Counted from the first letter of the stretch, positions 8,701-17,527 are shown. The stretch is 47,955 nucleotides of DNA from Polyangiaceae bacterium (GCA_016933275.1 JAFGBI010000435.1:1-47955), one strand, 5' to 3'. The notes: generated from the letters alone by a model not told the origin. Translations and numbers: made by a program.

Positions 8701-10643
8701 GGGGGGAGCGCTTCGGCCGCGGAGAGGCCACCGTGACCGCGCAGAAGCCGCTTCTCGTCACCTCCGCACTCCCGCGGTTCGCGAACCAGGGCGACCTCGT
8801 GGACGCGGGCGTGGTCGTTCACAATCAGACGGGCTCTGCCGCGACCTTCGCCGTGAAGCTCGCGGCGACGGGCGGGAAGATCCTCGGAGCGTCGCAGCAG
8901 GACGTCACCGTCGCGCAGGGTACCTCGGAGCAGGTCCGGTTCCCCCTCGTCGTGGGCGAACACGAGACGCTCGGGCTTCAGGCTGAGGTTTCGGGGAACG
9001 GCGAGCGCGACGGGTTCGCGCTCACCCTGCCGGTACATTATCCGGCCACCGAGGAGCGTGTCATGATCACCGAGGGGATTCTCGACGGGCAGTCGACGGT
9101 GGAGTTCGCGGTGCCCAGCGTGGCTCGGCCGGGCTCGCCGGTCCTCGAGATCGTGGCCTCGCCCTCCCTGCTCGCGTCACTCGCGCCCGGCGTGGAGTCC
9201 TTGCTCGAGTACCCCTACGGATGCGCGGAGCAGAAGACCTCGCGCCTGATCCCGATGGTGATCCTCGGCGATCTCATCTCGGAGCTCGGCGTGCGCGGCT
9301 TCGACCCGCGGGAGCACCGCACCCGGCTCGAGGACACCATCGCCGCGCTCACGCAGCACCAGAACGACGACGGCGGTTTTGGGCTGTGGGTCGAGTCCGA
9401 TACCGACCCATTCGTGACGGCGTACGTGGTCTTCGGGTGGCTGGTGGCCAAGGACCACGGCTATCCGGTCCCCGAAGGCAGGCTGAGCACCGCCCTCCGC
9501 TACCTCAGGGCGGGGGCCGACGCCAAGAAGCCGGTAGAAGGCTACTTCGGGCTGCGCGCCGACCCGCTCAGCGGCTACGTGCTGGCGCGCGCAGGCGCAG
9601 AGGACGGCGGTCTGCTCGAGCGGTTGGCGAGCGGTCACGCCGAGCTCAGCCGTGCCGACCTGGCGTTCGTGGCGGCGGGCCTGGCCTACCGCCAGCGCAG
9701 TGGCGGCAGTGACAGCGCGCTCTCGGCCACGCTCGCCGAGCTTGCCAGCGCTCGGCGTGGTTCGGACCAACGCGCCACCATCTCGGAGCGAGCAGCGTCG
9801 GCGAGCCGCCTGGAAGGGTCGGCGCTGCGGACCACCGCGCTCGCCGCGCACGCCTTCCTCGTTGCTGGGAAGACGGCCGAGGCCGAGGCCCTGGTCCGTG
9901 GCGTCCTCGCCGAGCGCGGGCCGGATGGCACCTGGGGGTCGACGTACGACAACCTCCTGGCGGTGCTCGCCATCGGCGACGTCGTCTCGGGGACGCCCGC
10001 GTCGCGGAAGGGGGGCGAGGTCGCGGTCTCGATTGGGGGTGGAACCGGGCGCCAGCTGCGCCTCGGCGATTCCAAGACGATTGCACGCGCAGAGTTCTCG
10101 GCGGACGCGCTCCCCGCTCCGGGAGACTCCGCGCTGCTCGGCCTCACCCCACCCGCGGGCGCGAGGTTCGAGGTCGTGGCCCGTCTCCGCTTCCTGCCCG
10201 AGGTGAAGTCCCAGTCGCGGCGGTCGCGCGGCTACGAGATCGAGCGTGCCGTGGTCGATGCAACCACTGGGCAGGTGGTGACGAATCCGGCGGTTGGCCA
10301 GGTCTTGCGCGTGCGACTCACGGTCAAGACCCCTGCTGGTCGGCGTCAGGTAGCGCTCACCGATCACCTTCCTGCCGGTTGGGAGGCCATCAACACCCGC
10401 CTCGCCACCGAGCGACAGGACACCTCGGCGCAGAGCTCCTGGGAGTGGGTGTCGAGCGAGATCCGCGACGAACGGGTGAGTTTCTTCGCCCACGACCTCG
10501 CTACGGGATCGACTACGGCCGACTACTTCGCGAGGGTCTCCCGGTCGGGCGAGTTCACCTGGCCCGCTGCGACCGTGGAGTCGATGTACGAACCGGAACA
10601 GGACGCCCGGACCGGCGTCGAGCAGGTCATCGTTCCCCGTTGA
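5745..10643 (+). CDS. Bacterial alpha-2-macroglobulin (thioester protease trap)
   Basis: This 1632-residue protein of the YfhM/ECAM family is proposed to trap proteases that enter the periplasm. A Sec-type signal peptide covers about residues 1-45, with a basic n-region and a hydrophobic core. No lipobox Cys is seen, unlike E. coli YfhM, so a soluble or loosely attached form is likely. Repeated beta-sandwich (MG-type) segments fill the first two thirds. The thioester motif CAEQ is at Cys1160-Gln1163 within YPYGCAEQ, followed by the helical thioester domain (about 1130-1400). A C-terminal beta-domain contains LTDHLPAGWE. The ATG lies one base after the pbpC stop, so the genes are translationally coupled. 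An intact thioester supports a covalent-trapping inhibitor and not a thioester-less variant. Confidence 0.95.
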   Translation: MNDVTHRRSARPRARGKGVLSLALFLAAQITTLGTSWGDTASAAADAAPEASASAAVPAPLKVLSAAATCSGCAPDDTEIELFFSVPVDAHDVASSVAQRPEVALSSATAGVRRRVRLGGDFAPQTRYSVTLPVGFCAPTGECLSEPTIVSFRTGGGQPVVRMPVHQTVLPPGGKVPMRIANVERAEVRIIDVLPAEIAPVMALVGFHYPGRDPFALLPAAMQRRARRLEIDPDALNDVGEYEVDPFAHVPGKLALVLLTAKGATSKLGLYQRGTVGALLKVGGESGLVWATDTNTGRPIPGAAVTVLAGTTARWTGTTGADGIARLPSRRQLSGATTGAPLFAVVRAKGETVVTGHDFSDGVDPWYFDLPHYYYYGQEGLRGVLATERGIYRPGETVHVVAVLRRRVGDGRLAAPLGTVEVTLRDPEGSEIARRTEHLTAFGTARLTLALPRVAGLGRYTLELVKDGVCLRHDVEVAEFRAASFEVELPPAGPADFVGDAAVIPIEARYLHGAPVANGKVKWSASWRHRRVTFQGYEPFDFAGSQPHYYSNPIELTEGETTLDAHGRTVVHIPKRALPGEDDGAQAIDLLLEATVTDVGDDTISARTVQRIDRTDAFVGVATDRWVVEPRQGWDVKVVALDRHGRPTVGRHLVLALERRFWNSVAEQGPHGIRFRTSREEVVVEARTIVSEATAVPLHFDLPGGGEYELRIHEQGRAPNASAQVWAWDGSGHGEAANEPRLRVRADRDAYAPGDTAHLHAAIPYPKATALLTVERTGILSARVVEIGSQAGSLDVPIAERHLPNVYVGLAVVPRDNAGATPTVGSPFKVGYVELSVNPESRRLDVSLEPGQEKQQPGSPARVKVHVRDHTGKPVQAEVTLWAVDEGVLMLTGYETPDPFAPAYAPHELDVDTASNLLRWIDYDPERWGDGGGDSGGSGSAMRSRFLATAFFSRGVVTDTRGDATIDFRLPDNATRWRVMAVAADRGERFGRGEATVTAQKPLLVTSALPRFANQGDLVDAGVVVHNQTGSAATFAVKLAATGGKILGASQQDVTVAQGTSEQVRFPLVVGEHETLGLQAEVSGNGERDGFALTLPVHYPATEERVMITEGILDGQSTVEFAVPSVARPGSPVLEIVASPSLLASLAPGVESLLEYPYGCAEQKTSRLIPMVILGDLISELGVRGFDPREHRTRLEDTIAALTQHQNDDGGFGLWVESDTDPFVTAYVVFGWLVAKDHGYPVPEGRLSTALRYLRAGADAKKPVEGYFGLRADPLSGYVLARAGAEDGGLLERLASGHAELSRADLAFVAAGLAYRQRSGGSDSALSATLAELASARRGSDQRATISERAASASRLEGSALRTTALAAHAFLVAGKTAEAEALVRGVLAERGPDGTWGSTYDNLLAVLAIGDVVSGTPASRKGGEVAVSIGGGTGRQLRLGDSKTIARAEFSADALPAPGDSALLGLTPPAGARFEVVARLRFLPEVKSQSRRSRGYEIERAVVDATTGQVVTNPAVGQVLRVRLTVKTPAGRRQVALTDHLPAGWEAINTRLATERQDTSAQSSWEWVSSEIRDERVSFFAHDLATGSTTADYFARVSRSGEFTWPAATVESMYEPEQDARTGVEQVIVPR

Positions 10644-10709
10644 CGTGGCTCGGTATCGGGGCAGGGCCTTGGGGAGCGTTGCCAGCGGCCGGACGGGGCG
10701 GCGGCGAAT

Positions 10710-11579
10710 TCAGCGCCCCCCGTCCATCGGGTCGGGGTTCGAGGGCTCGCCTGAGGGTGGCGGGTCGTGCGGGGTGGCCAGTCCCGCTGGCGCGGGTGTT
10801 GCGCGAGATGCCGTGGTCGCAAGCTCGCTCAGAATCCGGTCGAACTCACGGTCGAACTCCGCGAGGTACCCAGCGACCGATGGCGTTTCGAGCCTACCAC
10901 AGACCCCATCCACGGCAGCCTCAACGACTCCGGTCGGTGCCGGTGCCTCGGGCGCCCCCGTGCGGACATCGCGTCGGAGCAGGGTGCGCGCCACCCGCCA
11001 GGTCGCGAGTCCCAGCCCGCGGAGTCCGCCGAGCACCGCGGCGATGGAGCTCGAGAACATCACGGGGCTTACCCGGTCGAGGGTGGCGTCGAAGGCGGCG
11101 CGGATGATCGTCGCCTGACCCCGCAGCAGCTCCGGGGTCTGCCCTTCGGGGAGCCACCCTTGCGCGAGCGATCGCGCGACCGCGTGTCCGAGCAGGTAGG
11201 TGGAAGCCGTCCGCTGCGAGAGACCCCGGATCGCCCGAACCAGGCCGACGACCTTGCGGATCGGATAGAGCAGGATCTTGAGGGGGATGAAGACGATGAC
11301 CTCGAGGGCCACCCGGAGGCAGCCAGGGCCCTGGTAGAGGGGAGATACCCAGCGGGCCGGGAACGTCCGTTGCGCCGACCGCAGCGCGACCAGGACCATG
11401 TGGCGCAGGAGTTGCTGGGGGACCAGGTCATCGACCACGGGAAACGGTATGAACCCAGCAGCAGCGACCAGAACCGCATAGACGACCAGCGTCCGCTGGG
11501 AGATCCGCTCGGGTCGGGGAGGTCCAAACCCCGTGCGCACGAGCGGCGCCGTTGCACCATTGCCCTCGTTGGTCACCAT
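10710..11579 (-). CDS. Predicted membrane-associated protein, unknown function
   Basis: This 289-residue protein starts at an ATG (11577-11579, MVTNEGNG). It has a hydrophobic stretch TLVVYAVLVAAAGFIPFPVV, a second long hydrophobic segment EVIVFIPLKILLYPI followed by basic residues, and a third in the FSSSIAAVLGGL region. The C-terminal 60 residues are Pro/Ala-rich and probably disordered. The phrase GFIPFPVVDDLVP resembles helix-turn motifs of small bacterial membrane protein families such as DUF697, but the match is too weak to assign. It is transcribed divergently from the pseudouridine synthase gene at 11694, with about 115 bp between them, and converges on the alpha-2-macroglobulin gene. 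The frame stays open upstream, but that part lies antisense to the pseudouridine synthase and is not used. Confidence 0.7.
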   Translation of the reverse strand: MVTNEGNGATAPLVRTGFGPPRPERISQRTLVVYAVLVAAAGFIPFPVVDDLVPQQLLRHMVLVALRSAQRTFPARWVSPLYQGPGCLRVALEVIVFIPLKILLYPIRKVVGLVRAIRGLSQRTASTYLLGHAVARSLAQGWLPEGQTPELLRGQATIIRAAFDATLDRVSPVMFSSSIAAVLGGLRGLGLATWRVARTLLRRDVRTGAPEAPAPTGVVEAAVDGVCGRLETPSVAGYLAEFDREFDRILSELATTASRATPAPAGLATPHDPPPSGEPSNPDPMDGGR

Positions 11580-11693
11580 GTCGCGGAAGGGCACGATATC
11601 ATCCCCTGGAGCCGAGCGAGCTCCCCATCCGGTCCGCCCCGGTTGCGCCAGGGCAGCTAGCCCGGGGGATCCCGATTCTTCGGAGAATTTCAG

Positions 11694-12419
11694 TTGGCAG
11701 TCCTGGATCCTGCTCACCGCTTGATAGTGGCGGCCCCGGACCTGCTCTACCGGGACCCCTGGTTGGTGGTCGTGAACAAGCCGTCGGGTATGGTGGTGCA
11801 CCGGGGTTGGGCGAAGGACGGTCCCGTGGCGCTCCAGACCGTTCGTGATCGGGTGGGCGCACACGTTCACCCGATCCATCGGCTGGATCGCGGGGCCAGC
11901 GGCCTGCTCGTGTTTGCCCTCGACCGCGAAACGCTGGCCATGGTCGCTCGGGCGTTTGCCCGAGGTGAGGTGAGAAAGACGTACCTCGCGCTCGTCCGTG
12001 GCGTGACCGCCGCCGAGTTCGTCGTGGACCACCCTCTGCGGGCAGGCCGAGGCATGGCGCCGCGCGCCGCCCTCTCCCGAGTCGAGCTCATCGAGGCGTC
12101 GCCCCGCGAGCGGGCCAGCCTGGTCCTGGTCATGCCCCGAGAGGGTCGTCTGCATCAGGTCCGGCGGCACCTCAAGCACGCGAGCCACCCCATCGTCGGC
12201 GACGTGCGCTATGGGAAGGGAGACATCAACCGGCTCCACCGAGCAGCTTTCGGCCTCTCGCGCTTGGCCTTGCACGCCTTCACCCTTTCGTTCACCCACC
12301 CCAGAAGCCAAGAAACCCTGCATCTCGTGGCGCCCGTCCCCTCCGATCTCGCCAATCCCCTCACCGCGCTGGGGATCACGGTCCCCGACCCTTCGGTCGC
12401 CATTTCGCGGGGATGGTGA
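11694..12419 (+). CDS. RluA-family pseudouridine synthase, TruC-like
   Basis: This 241-residue enzyme isomerises uridine to pseudouridine in RNA. The catalytic motif HRLDRGASG is present with Asp65. NKPSGMVVH (28-36) matches motif I of the RluA family. RLHQVRRHLKHASHPIVGD in the C-terminal half matches the conserved RNA-binding and active-site strand. The following GKGDINRLHR resembles the region after motif III in TruC, the tRNA U65 synthase, so a tRNA target is plausible, but RluA members are hard to separate by eye. The TTG start at 11694 is preceded by a GGAG about 10 bases upstream. There is no S4 domain, which also fits TruC. Confidence 0.9.
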   Translation: MAVLDPAHRLIVAAPDLLYRDPWLVVVNKPSGMVVHRGWAKDGPVALQTVRDRVGAHVHPIHRLDRGASGLLVFALDRETLAMVARAFARGEVRKTYLALVRGVTAAEFVVDHPLRAGRGMAPRAALSRVELIEASPRERASLVLVMPREGRLHQVRRHLKHASHPIVGDVRYGKGDINRLHRAAFGLSRLALHAFTLSFTHPRSQETLHLVAPVPSDLANPLTALGITVPDPSVAISRGW

Positions 12420-12857
12420 CCACCTGGCGAATCGTCCCAGTTGCGGACGACAATCCAGCGAACGACTGTACGTTTGTGGCGGTGGTCATATGTACGACGA
12501 TGGTCAAAAACTTCACACCTCGCTCGGCATTTGCCCCTGAATGTGGTTATATGGATGTCTCGGTGCTCGTCCCATAGCCCCCCCCCGGTTACCCGATGGA
12601 CCCCCGTTTCACCCGAGTAGCGACCCCGTACGGTTGGCGTCTCGGCGTTCAGCCCGCGCCTCCCAGCGAATGGCCTCCCGCTCGCCCTCCAGATCCAAGC
12701 GTGCCACGTACCGCACCACCCACCTCGAGTCAGGATGGCGCGGACGCTCCCGACGACCCGGAGCAAACCGCGTAGCGACAGTGGTCGTTGCCTCCGATCT
12801 CGACCTCTTGCGGGATCGGTCGACCTAACGGCATCCTGACGGCATGCTTCGCGCGCC
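12420..12857. other. Intergenic region upstream of the sigma-54 activator gene
   Basis: This 438-bp stretch has no supported gene. The section at about 12450-12580 is less GC-rich than its surroundings (it includes GTGGTCATATGTACGACG and a C-run), which fits a promoter region. I could not find a convincing -24/-12 element by eye. Confidence 0.5.
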
Positions 12858-14285
12858 ATGACCGTTGCGCCCCTGGTGGCCATCGTGGGTCCGGCGGTGA
12901 GCGCCATGATGCCGTCTGACGGCGCGCTCGACGTGCGGGTGATTGATCTCGGACCGGACACGGTTCTCACCTTGGAGGAGCTCGATCCTCGCGCGGTGCT
13001 TGTCCACCTGGAGCCGGAGGCCTGCGGGCTCCAGATCCTCCGCGAGGCCCGCAAGCGTCTCGCCCTCGCGGCCTTCGGCGTGATCGCAGCGGACGGCAGC
13101 GCGCTGGCGCGCGCGCTCATGGCTGGCGCCGACGCAGGTCTCGCGGTGCCGTTCGAGGCCGAGGCGCACGCGGCGCTCGTCGCCAACGTGCTCCGGCGAG
13201 CCGCCCTCGCCAGTGACGCGGCGAGGTTTCGTCGCCGGGCCGAAGGCGTGCTTTCGGTGACGAGCGTCGAGAGCATCATCGGGACGCACCCGGTGATGCA
13301 GCAGGTGCTCAAGCGGGTCACGCAGGTCGCCCAGAGCCGGTCGACGGTGCTGATTCAGGGGGAGAGCGGCACCGGCAAGGAGCTCATCGCCGCAGCGATC
13401 CACCAGAATTCGAAGCGTCGGGAGGGCCCGCTGGTGCGCCTGAACTGCGCCGCCCTCTCGGAGTCCGTCCTCGAATCGGAGCTGTTCGGGCACGAACGCG
13501 GCGCCTTCACTGGGGCGCTGCAACGTCGCGAGGGCCGCTTCAAACAAGCCGACGGCGGTACCCTTTTCCTCGACGAGGTCGGGGAGATCCCCTCGCCGGT
13601 CCAGGTCAAGCTCCTGCGGTTCTTGCAGGAGCGGGAGTTCGAGCGCGTTGGCAGCAACGAGAGCCTGCGCGTGGACGTGCGCGTCGTCGCCGCCACGAAC
13701 AAGGATCTGCGCGCGCTGGTCGAGGATGGAAGGTTCCGTGAAGATCTCTACTATCGGCTGAGCGTGGTGCAGCTGGTCGTACCGCCGCTGCGAGCGCGAC
13801 CGAGCGACGTTCTGTTGCTCGCCGAGCATTTCCTGCGCTGCCTCGCCGCCGAGGAAGGTGTGGAGATGGAGGGCTTCACTGCGGCAGCCAAGGCGGCACT
13901 GCTGGCCTACCCCTGGCCCGGGAACGTGCGCGAGCTACGCAACTGCGTCGAGCAGGCATTCGTATTCGCTGAGGGGGCCCTCCTGGATGTTCAGGACCTG
14001 CCGATCGCGACCTCGGTACCCAAGCGCGAGGCTCTTCGCCTCATCATTCCCGGGGCAACGATGGCCGAGATCGAGCGGTACGCCATCCTGGAGACCCTGC
14101 GGTCCGTCGGCGGATCGACCACCCGCGCCGCCGCCATTTTGGGGATCAGCCAGCGAACGATCCAATACCGAATCAAGGAATGGGACCTCGGTGGCAAGGC
14201 CACCGATGGCTCGACCGATCGTCCAGGGACCCCCGAGGAATCGCCTCGACCTGCCGAGGCTGGCCCTTCGTCGCCATCACGCTGA
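12858..14285 (+). CDS. Sigma-54-dependent activator with a degenerate receiver domain
   Basis: This 475-residue NtrC-type enhancer-binding protein activates sigma-54 promoters by ATP hydrolysis. The AAA+ domain (about 139-370) has Walker A GESGTGKE (168-175), the sigma-54 contact loop GAFTGA (215-220), Walker B LFLDE (Asp239-Glu240) and the sensor segment REDLYYRLSVV. The C-terminal Fis-type helix-turn-helix includes TTRAAAILGISQRTIQYRI. Residues 1-125 have the hydrophobic pattern of a receiver, but VLVHLEP has His50 where the phospho-accepting Asp should be. The usual Lys-Pro-Phe near the end reads VPF. Activation is therefore probably not by classical phosphorylation. Its last 9 bases overlap the convergent gene at 14277. 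A hybrid kinase lies just beyond. Confidence 0.95.
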   Translation: MTVAPLVAIVGPAVSAMMPSDGALDVRVIDLGPDTVLTLEELDPRAVLVHLEPEACGLQILREARKRLALAAFGVIAADGSALARALMAGADAGLAVPFEAEAHAALVANVLRRAALASDAARFRRRAEGVLSVTSVESIIGTHPVMQQVLKRVTQVAQSRSTVLIQGESGTGKELIAAAIHQNSKRREGPLVRLNCAALSESVLESELFGHERGAFTGALQRREGRFKQADGGTLFLDEVGEIPSPVQVKLLRFLQEREFERVGSNESLRVDVRVVAATNKDLRALVEDGRFREDLYYRLSVVQLVVPPLRARPSDVLLLAEHFLRCLAAEEGVEMEGFTAAAKAALLAYPWPGNVRELRNCVEQAFVFAEGALLDVQDLPIATSVPKREALRLIIPGATMAEIERYAILETLRSVGGSTTRAAAILGISQRTIQYRIKEWDLGGKATDGSTDRPGTPEESPRPAEAGPSSPSR

Positions 14286-14687
14286 TCGGGTGGCGGTCAG
14301 CGCCTTCGCCTCTCCGGAGAGGAGGCGGCGGATGGTCCGTGCGAGGGCCTCGCCTCGCCGCGGGCCGTCGATCGTGAAGATCAGGGGCGACTCGGCGGTC
14401 AGCGGGGGGCGTTCGGCCACCGAGCCTGCCACGAACAGGATTGTCAACCATGGGTTATCGGTGGCCAAACGAAGGAGGCCATCGGCTTCCTGAACCGGAA
14501 GTCCGATCACGATGGCTTGAGGGCGTCGGCTCGAGCGTTCGAGATACCAGCGCAGCAGCTGGAGCTCGCCGAGCTCGAAGACATCCACGGCGGCACTCCG
14601 TACGAACCCGGCGATTCGGCGTCTCCGATCCGGGGCCGTATCCAGGACCAGAACCAGGGGTTCGGTCGTCCGAGCGGCCACCTCCAT
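14277..14687 (-). CDS. Stand-alone receiver-like protein lacking the phospho-acceptor Asp
   Basis: This 136-residue protein begins with MEVAARTTEPLVLVLD and has the alternating hydrophobic strands and helices of a response-regulator receiver. At the end of the third strand, where the acceptor Asp is expected, it reads AIVIGLPVQEADGL, with Gly in that position. The Lys of the last strand is replaced by Asp in FTIDGP. The ATG at 14687 is chosen because GGGAG lies 8 bases upstream and the domain begins about ten residues in. The frame extends to 14792 but without a good ribosome-binding site. It ends inside the 3' end of the sigma-54 activator gene. Its place between that gene and a hybrid kinase suggests a signalling adaptor, but this is inferred from position only. 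Confidence 0.6.
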   Translation of the reverse strand: MEVAARTTEPLVLVLDTAPDRRRRIAGFVRSAAVDVFELGELQLLRWYLERSSRRPQAIVIGLPVQEADGLLRLATDNPWLTILFVAGSVAERPPLTAESPLIFTIDGPRRGEALARTIRRLLSGEAKALTATRSA

Positions 14688-14979
14688 CCCGCGCGCTCCC
14701 GGAGATCGCATCGCCTTCCTCACCACACCGATCGCGGAGCATGGGGCGTGCCAGGCGAAGAACACGGGGTTTCGTTCGAGTGGGGTCACCATTTTCTTCG
14801 CCAGGCGCGGGGAACAGCGCCATTATTGCGGGGGGCACGCGGGTTTTTCGTGCCGGGGGGAAGCCAAGGGGTCGTGGGGGATAGCTGACGATGGAGAGCT
14901 GCTCCTCGACCCGCGAGGCCGAGCCGATCGGGACCGTGATACGCTCCGCCCCCGTGTCGGCCCCGATAGGCGCACCCAC

Positions 14980-17226
14980 ATGACCCACGACGGTCGAAAC
15001 GGACGCACGGACCAGGCGTTCCCGGATGGGGCCGAGACCGCCCCACCGCCCTCGAGCGAGCGTCGGGCCGTGGCGGCGTTGCACCGGAAGAACCAGATCC
15101 TCGCCGCGATCCATCAATATGCGTTCGCGCTCGGCGCGGTGCCCTCTGCCGAAGACATCCTCCGTGTGATGGCAGAGGAGCTGCGGGTGGCGATGGACGT
15201 GCCATTCGTCGTTCTGTGCGCATTCGACGCGACCGCGTCCGAGCTTGTCGTTCGATACGCGTCGTACCCCGCTCCGAAAGCCGCTGCCCTGGCTCGGATC
15301 CTCGGTGGCGAGATCGAAGGCCTCCGGCTGAAGACCGCGCCGGCGTTGTGCGATCGACTCCGCCGCCAGGCAGTCGGTCGGCGGCCCGTCGGGGATGGTC
15401 GCCATGGCGACGCAGCCGAGATCGTCGAGTCACCCCTCGCGGGCGTTCCCCTCTCAGGTGCGCCGGTCACCTTGGCGCGAGCGATCACCGAGGTGTTCGG
15501 TCCGGTCGGGTTCTTCTCGGTCGCGCTCGCCCACCAGGGCGAGCTCTTCGCCACGTTCGTCGCGGCCGCGCCGCGGGACCAGCGGACCGTTGACGACGAC
15601 GAGCTTCGAGCCTTCGCCAGCGTGAGCGCCAGCGCGCTTGGCCGGTGGCTTGCGGAGCGCGACCGGATCGAGAGCGAGGCTTGCTTTCGGGCCATGGTCG
15701 ATGGGATGCGAGACGTCGTCTGGCGGACGACTCCCGACCTCGTCTTCACCTATGTCAGCCCCTCCGTTCGTCACCTCATCGGCTATGAACCGAGCGAGGT
15801 CGCGGGGCGATCCCTCTTCGCGTTCCTCTCTCCCGAGGGGAAGGAAACCATGCAGCGGCTGCGAGAGGTCGAGGGGATGGTCGATCAGGGTCCGTTCGCC
15901 CCCATCGAATTGCCGGTGACCCATCGCCATGGACAGGTCGTCTGGGTCGAGGTCATGGCGGTGCCTCAACGTGACGACGCGGGTCGGATCACGAGCTTCC
16001 AAGGGATCACCCGCGACATCTCGGCACGCAAGCGGACGGAGGCCGAGCGGATCGAGCTTACGGCGGAGCTCCACCAGGCGATGAAGATGGACGCGATCGG
16101 ACGCCTCGCCGGGGGGATCGCGCACGACTTCAATAACCTCCTCATGGGGATCCTGGGCAACATCGAGCTCGTCGCCGACGATCTCCCTCCGGACCATCCC
16201 GGCGCCGGTCCGCTCGCCGATGCCCAGCTGGCGGCGGAGAGCGCCGCCGCGCTCACCCGGCAGCTACTGAGCTTCTCTCGCAAGCAGATGATCCAGCCCC
16301 GCGTTATCGATCCGAACGAGGTGGTGGATGCGCTACGGAACATGGTCGCTCGTCTGATTGGGGAGGACGTCACCGTCGAGTGGTCGCTCGATCCGAACGT
16401 CGGACACGTTCGGATCGATCCCGGGCAGCTGGAGCAGGTGCTGGTAAACCTCCTGGTAAACTCCCGGGACGCGATGCCCCGGGGCGGGATCATTCGCGTC
16501 CTCACCGAGCGCGCCAGCTACGGGGACGGGGACCCTCGGCGGCCGCCGGCGGCAGAGCGGGACGAGTACGTGGTGCTGCGGGTGGTGGACAACGGCATCG
16601 GGATGGACGACTCGACTCGCCGGCGCGTGTTCGAGCCGTTCTTCACCACCAAGCCGCAGGGTCGCGGGACGGGACTAGGCTTGGCGACCACCTACGGCGC
16701 TGTGCGTCGAGCCGGGGGCTTCATCGAGGTCACCTCGGCACCTGGGCGGGGGGCGACCTTCTCCATACACCTCCCCGTCGAGCCCAACGGCGGCGCACTG
16801 CCCGAGCGGACCCCGCCCACCGTTCCGCCGTCCCCAGTGGCTCAGACCACCGTCCTCCTGGTCGAGGACGAGCAGGTCGTTCGGGGTGTCACCCGCCGGA
16901 TCCTGGAACGGCTCGGGTACGTGGTGGTCACCGCGGCCTCGGCGGAGCAGGCCCTCGACCTGGCGGGCGGCGGGGGCATCCGGTTCGACATCCTGATGGC
17001 CGATGTGGCATTGCCTGGCATGACCGGCGTGGCATTGGCGGGCCGTGTCGCCGAGCTCCAGCCGGGGATCCGGGTCCTCTTCACCTCCGGCCACCCCGCG
17101 GAAGAGGTGGTGCGTGGGGGCGTGGGTGAGGATGGGAGGAGCTTCATTGGCAAACCGTTCACGCCCCGGGCGTTGGCCGAACGCCTGCGCGCCCTGCTGC
17201 TCGGTTCCCGCCCGCCGAACCCCTGA
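14980..17226 (+). CDS. Hybrid sensor histidine kinase (GAF-PAS-HisKA-HATPase-REC)
   Basis: This 748-residue protein has no membrane segment, so it is a cytoplasmic sensor. Residues 35-225 fit a GAF-type domain. Residues 230-350 are a PAS/PAC unit (MRDVVWRTTPDLVFTYVSP ending ITRDISARKRTE). The phosphorylated His is His382 in GGIAHDFNNLL. The ATPase domain shows the N box LLVNSRDAMP, the G1 box VVDNGIGM, and the F and G2 boxes FEPFFTTK and GTGLGL. A C-terminal receiver (622-740) keeps all key residues: the acidic pair in LVEDE, acceptor Asp675 in MADVALPG, Ser in FTSG and Lys725 in GKPF. The HDFNN signature places it with myxobacterial hybrid kinases. The neighbouring sigma-54 activator lacks an acceptor Asp, so the output partner may be elsewhere. 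Confidence 0.95.
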   Translation: MTHDGRNGRTDQAFPDGAETAPPPSSERRAVAALHRKNQILAAIHQYAFALGAVPSAEDILRVMAEELRVAMDVPFVVLCAFDATASELVVRYASYPAPKAAALARILGGEIEGLRLKTAPALCDRLRRQAVGRRPVGDGRHGDAAEIVESPLAGVPLSGAPVTLARAITEVFGPVGFFSVALAHQGELFATFVAAAPRDQRTVDDDELRAFASVSASALGRWLAERDRIESEACFRAMVDGMRDVVWRTTPDLVFTYVSPSVRHLIGYEPSEVAGRSLFAFLSPEGKETMQRLREVEGMVDQGPFAPIELPVTHRHGQVVWVEVMAVPQRDDAGRITSFQGITRDISARKRTEAERIELTAELHQAMKMDAIGRLAGGIAHDFNNLLMGILGNIELVADDLPPDHPGAGPLADAQLAAESAAALTRQLLSFSRKQMIQPRVIDPNEVVDALRNMVARLIGEDVTVEWSLDPNVGHVRIDPGQLEQVLVNLLVNSRDAMPRGGIIRVLTERASYGDGDPRRPPAAERDEYVVLRVVDNGIGMDDSTRRRVFEPFFTTKPQGRGTGLGLATTYGAVRRAGGFIEVTSAPGRGATFSIHLPVEPNGGALPERTPPTVPPSPVAQTTVLLVEDEQVVRGVTRRILERLGYVVVTAASAEQALDLAGGGGIRFDILMADVALPGMTGVALAGRVAELQPGIRVLFTSGHPAEEVVRGGVGEDGRSFIGKPFTPRALAERLRALLLGSRPPNP

Positions 17227-17527
17227 TCTACTAGGTCTGAAGATCCGCGCGTCACGCGCGGATCTCGGCAGCGCGGTAGATCGGCGCCGGCGGTGCCCGC
17301 CGCTCACCAAGCGGCGAGGAGGGGGAGGCCGCGCGCCGCGGCCGATGCGGGGAGGGCTCGCCTCCCCCCGCCAAAGAGAAGCCTAGCGCGGGCACGATCC
17401 GCCGCCGCGCTTGGGTTGCGGGCCTGTCCCGCGCGAGGGGATAACCCCCGTTCCGGCCCACGTTTTCTCCGGCAACGGGGTCGCTAGCGCGCTGATTCGA
17501 GGGTATGATGCTGGGGTTGGAGTAGAC
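17227..17527. other. Intergenic region with a perfect 10-bp inverted repeat
   Basis: A perfect hairpin, GATCCGCGCG with CGCGCGGATC around a TCA loop, lies at 17242-17264, sixteen bases after the kinase stop codon. No T-run follows. It is a likely 3' stabilising or terminating structure for the kinase transcript. The rest of the 301-bp gap shows no gene and should hold the promoter of the lipoprotein gene at 17528. Confidence 0.6.

Noticed and set aside
10690..10730. GC-rich inverted repeat as a bidirectional terminator between convergent genes
   Set aside because: The arms pair over only eight bases without bulges, overlap the end of the minus-strand gene, and no T-run is present, so I did not list it as a terminator.
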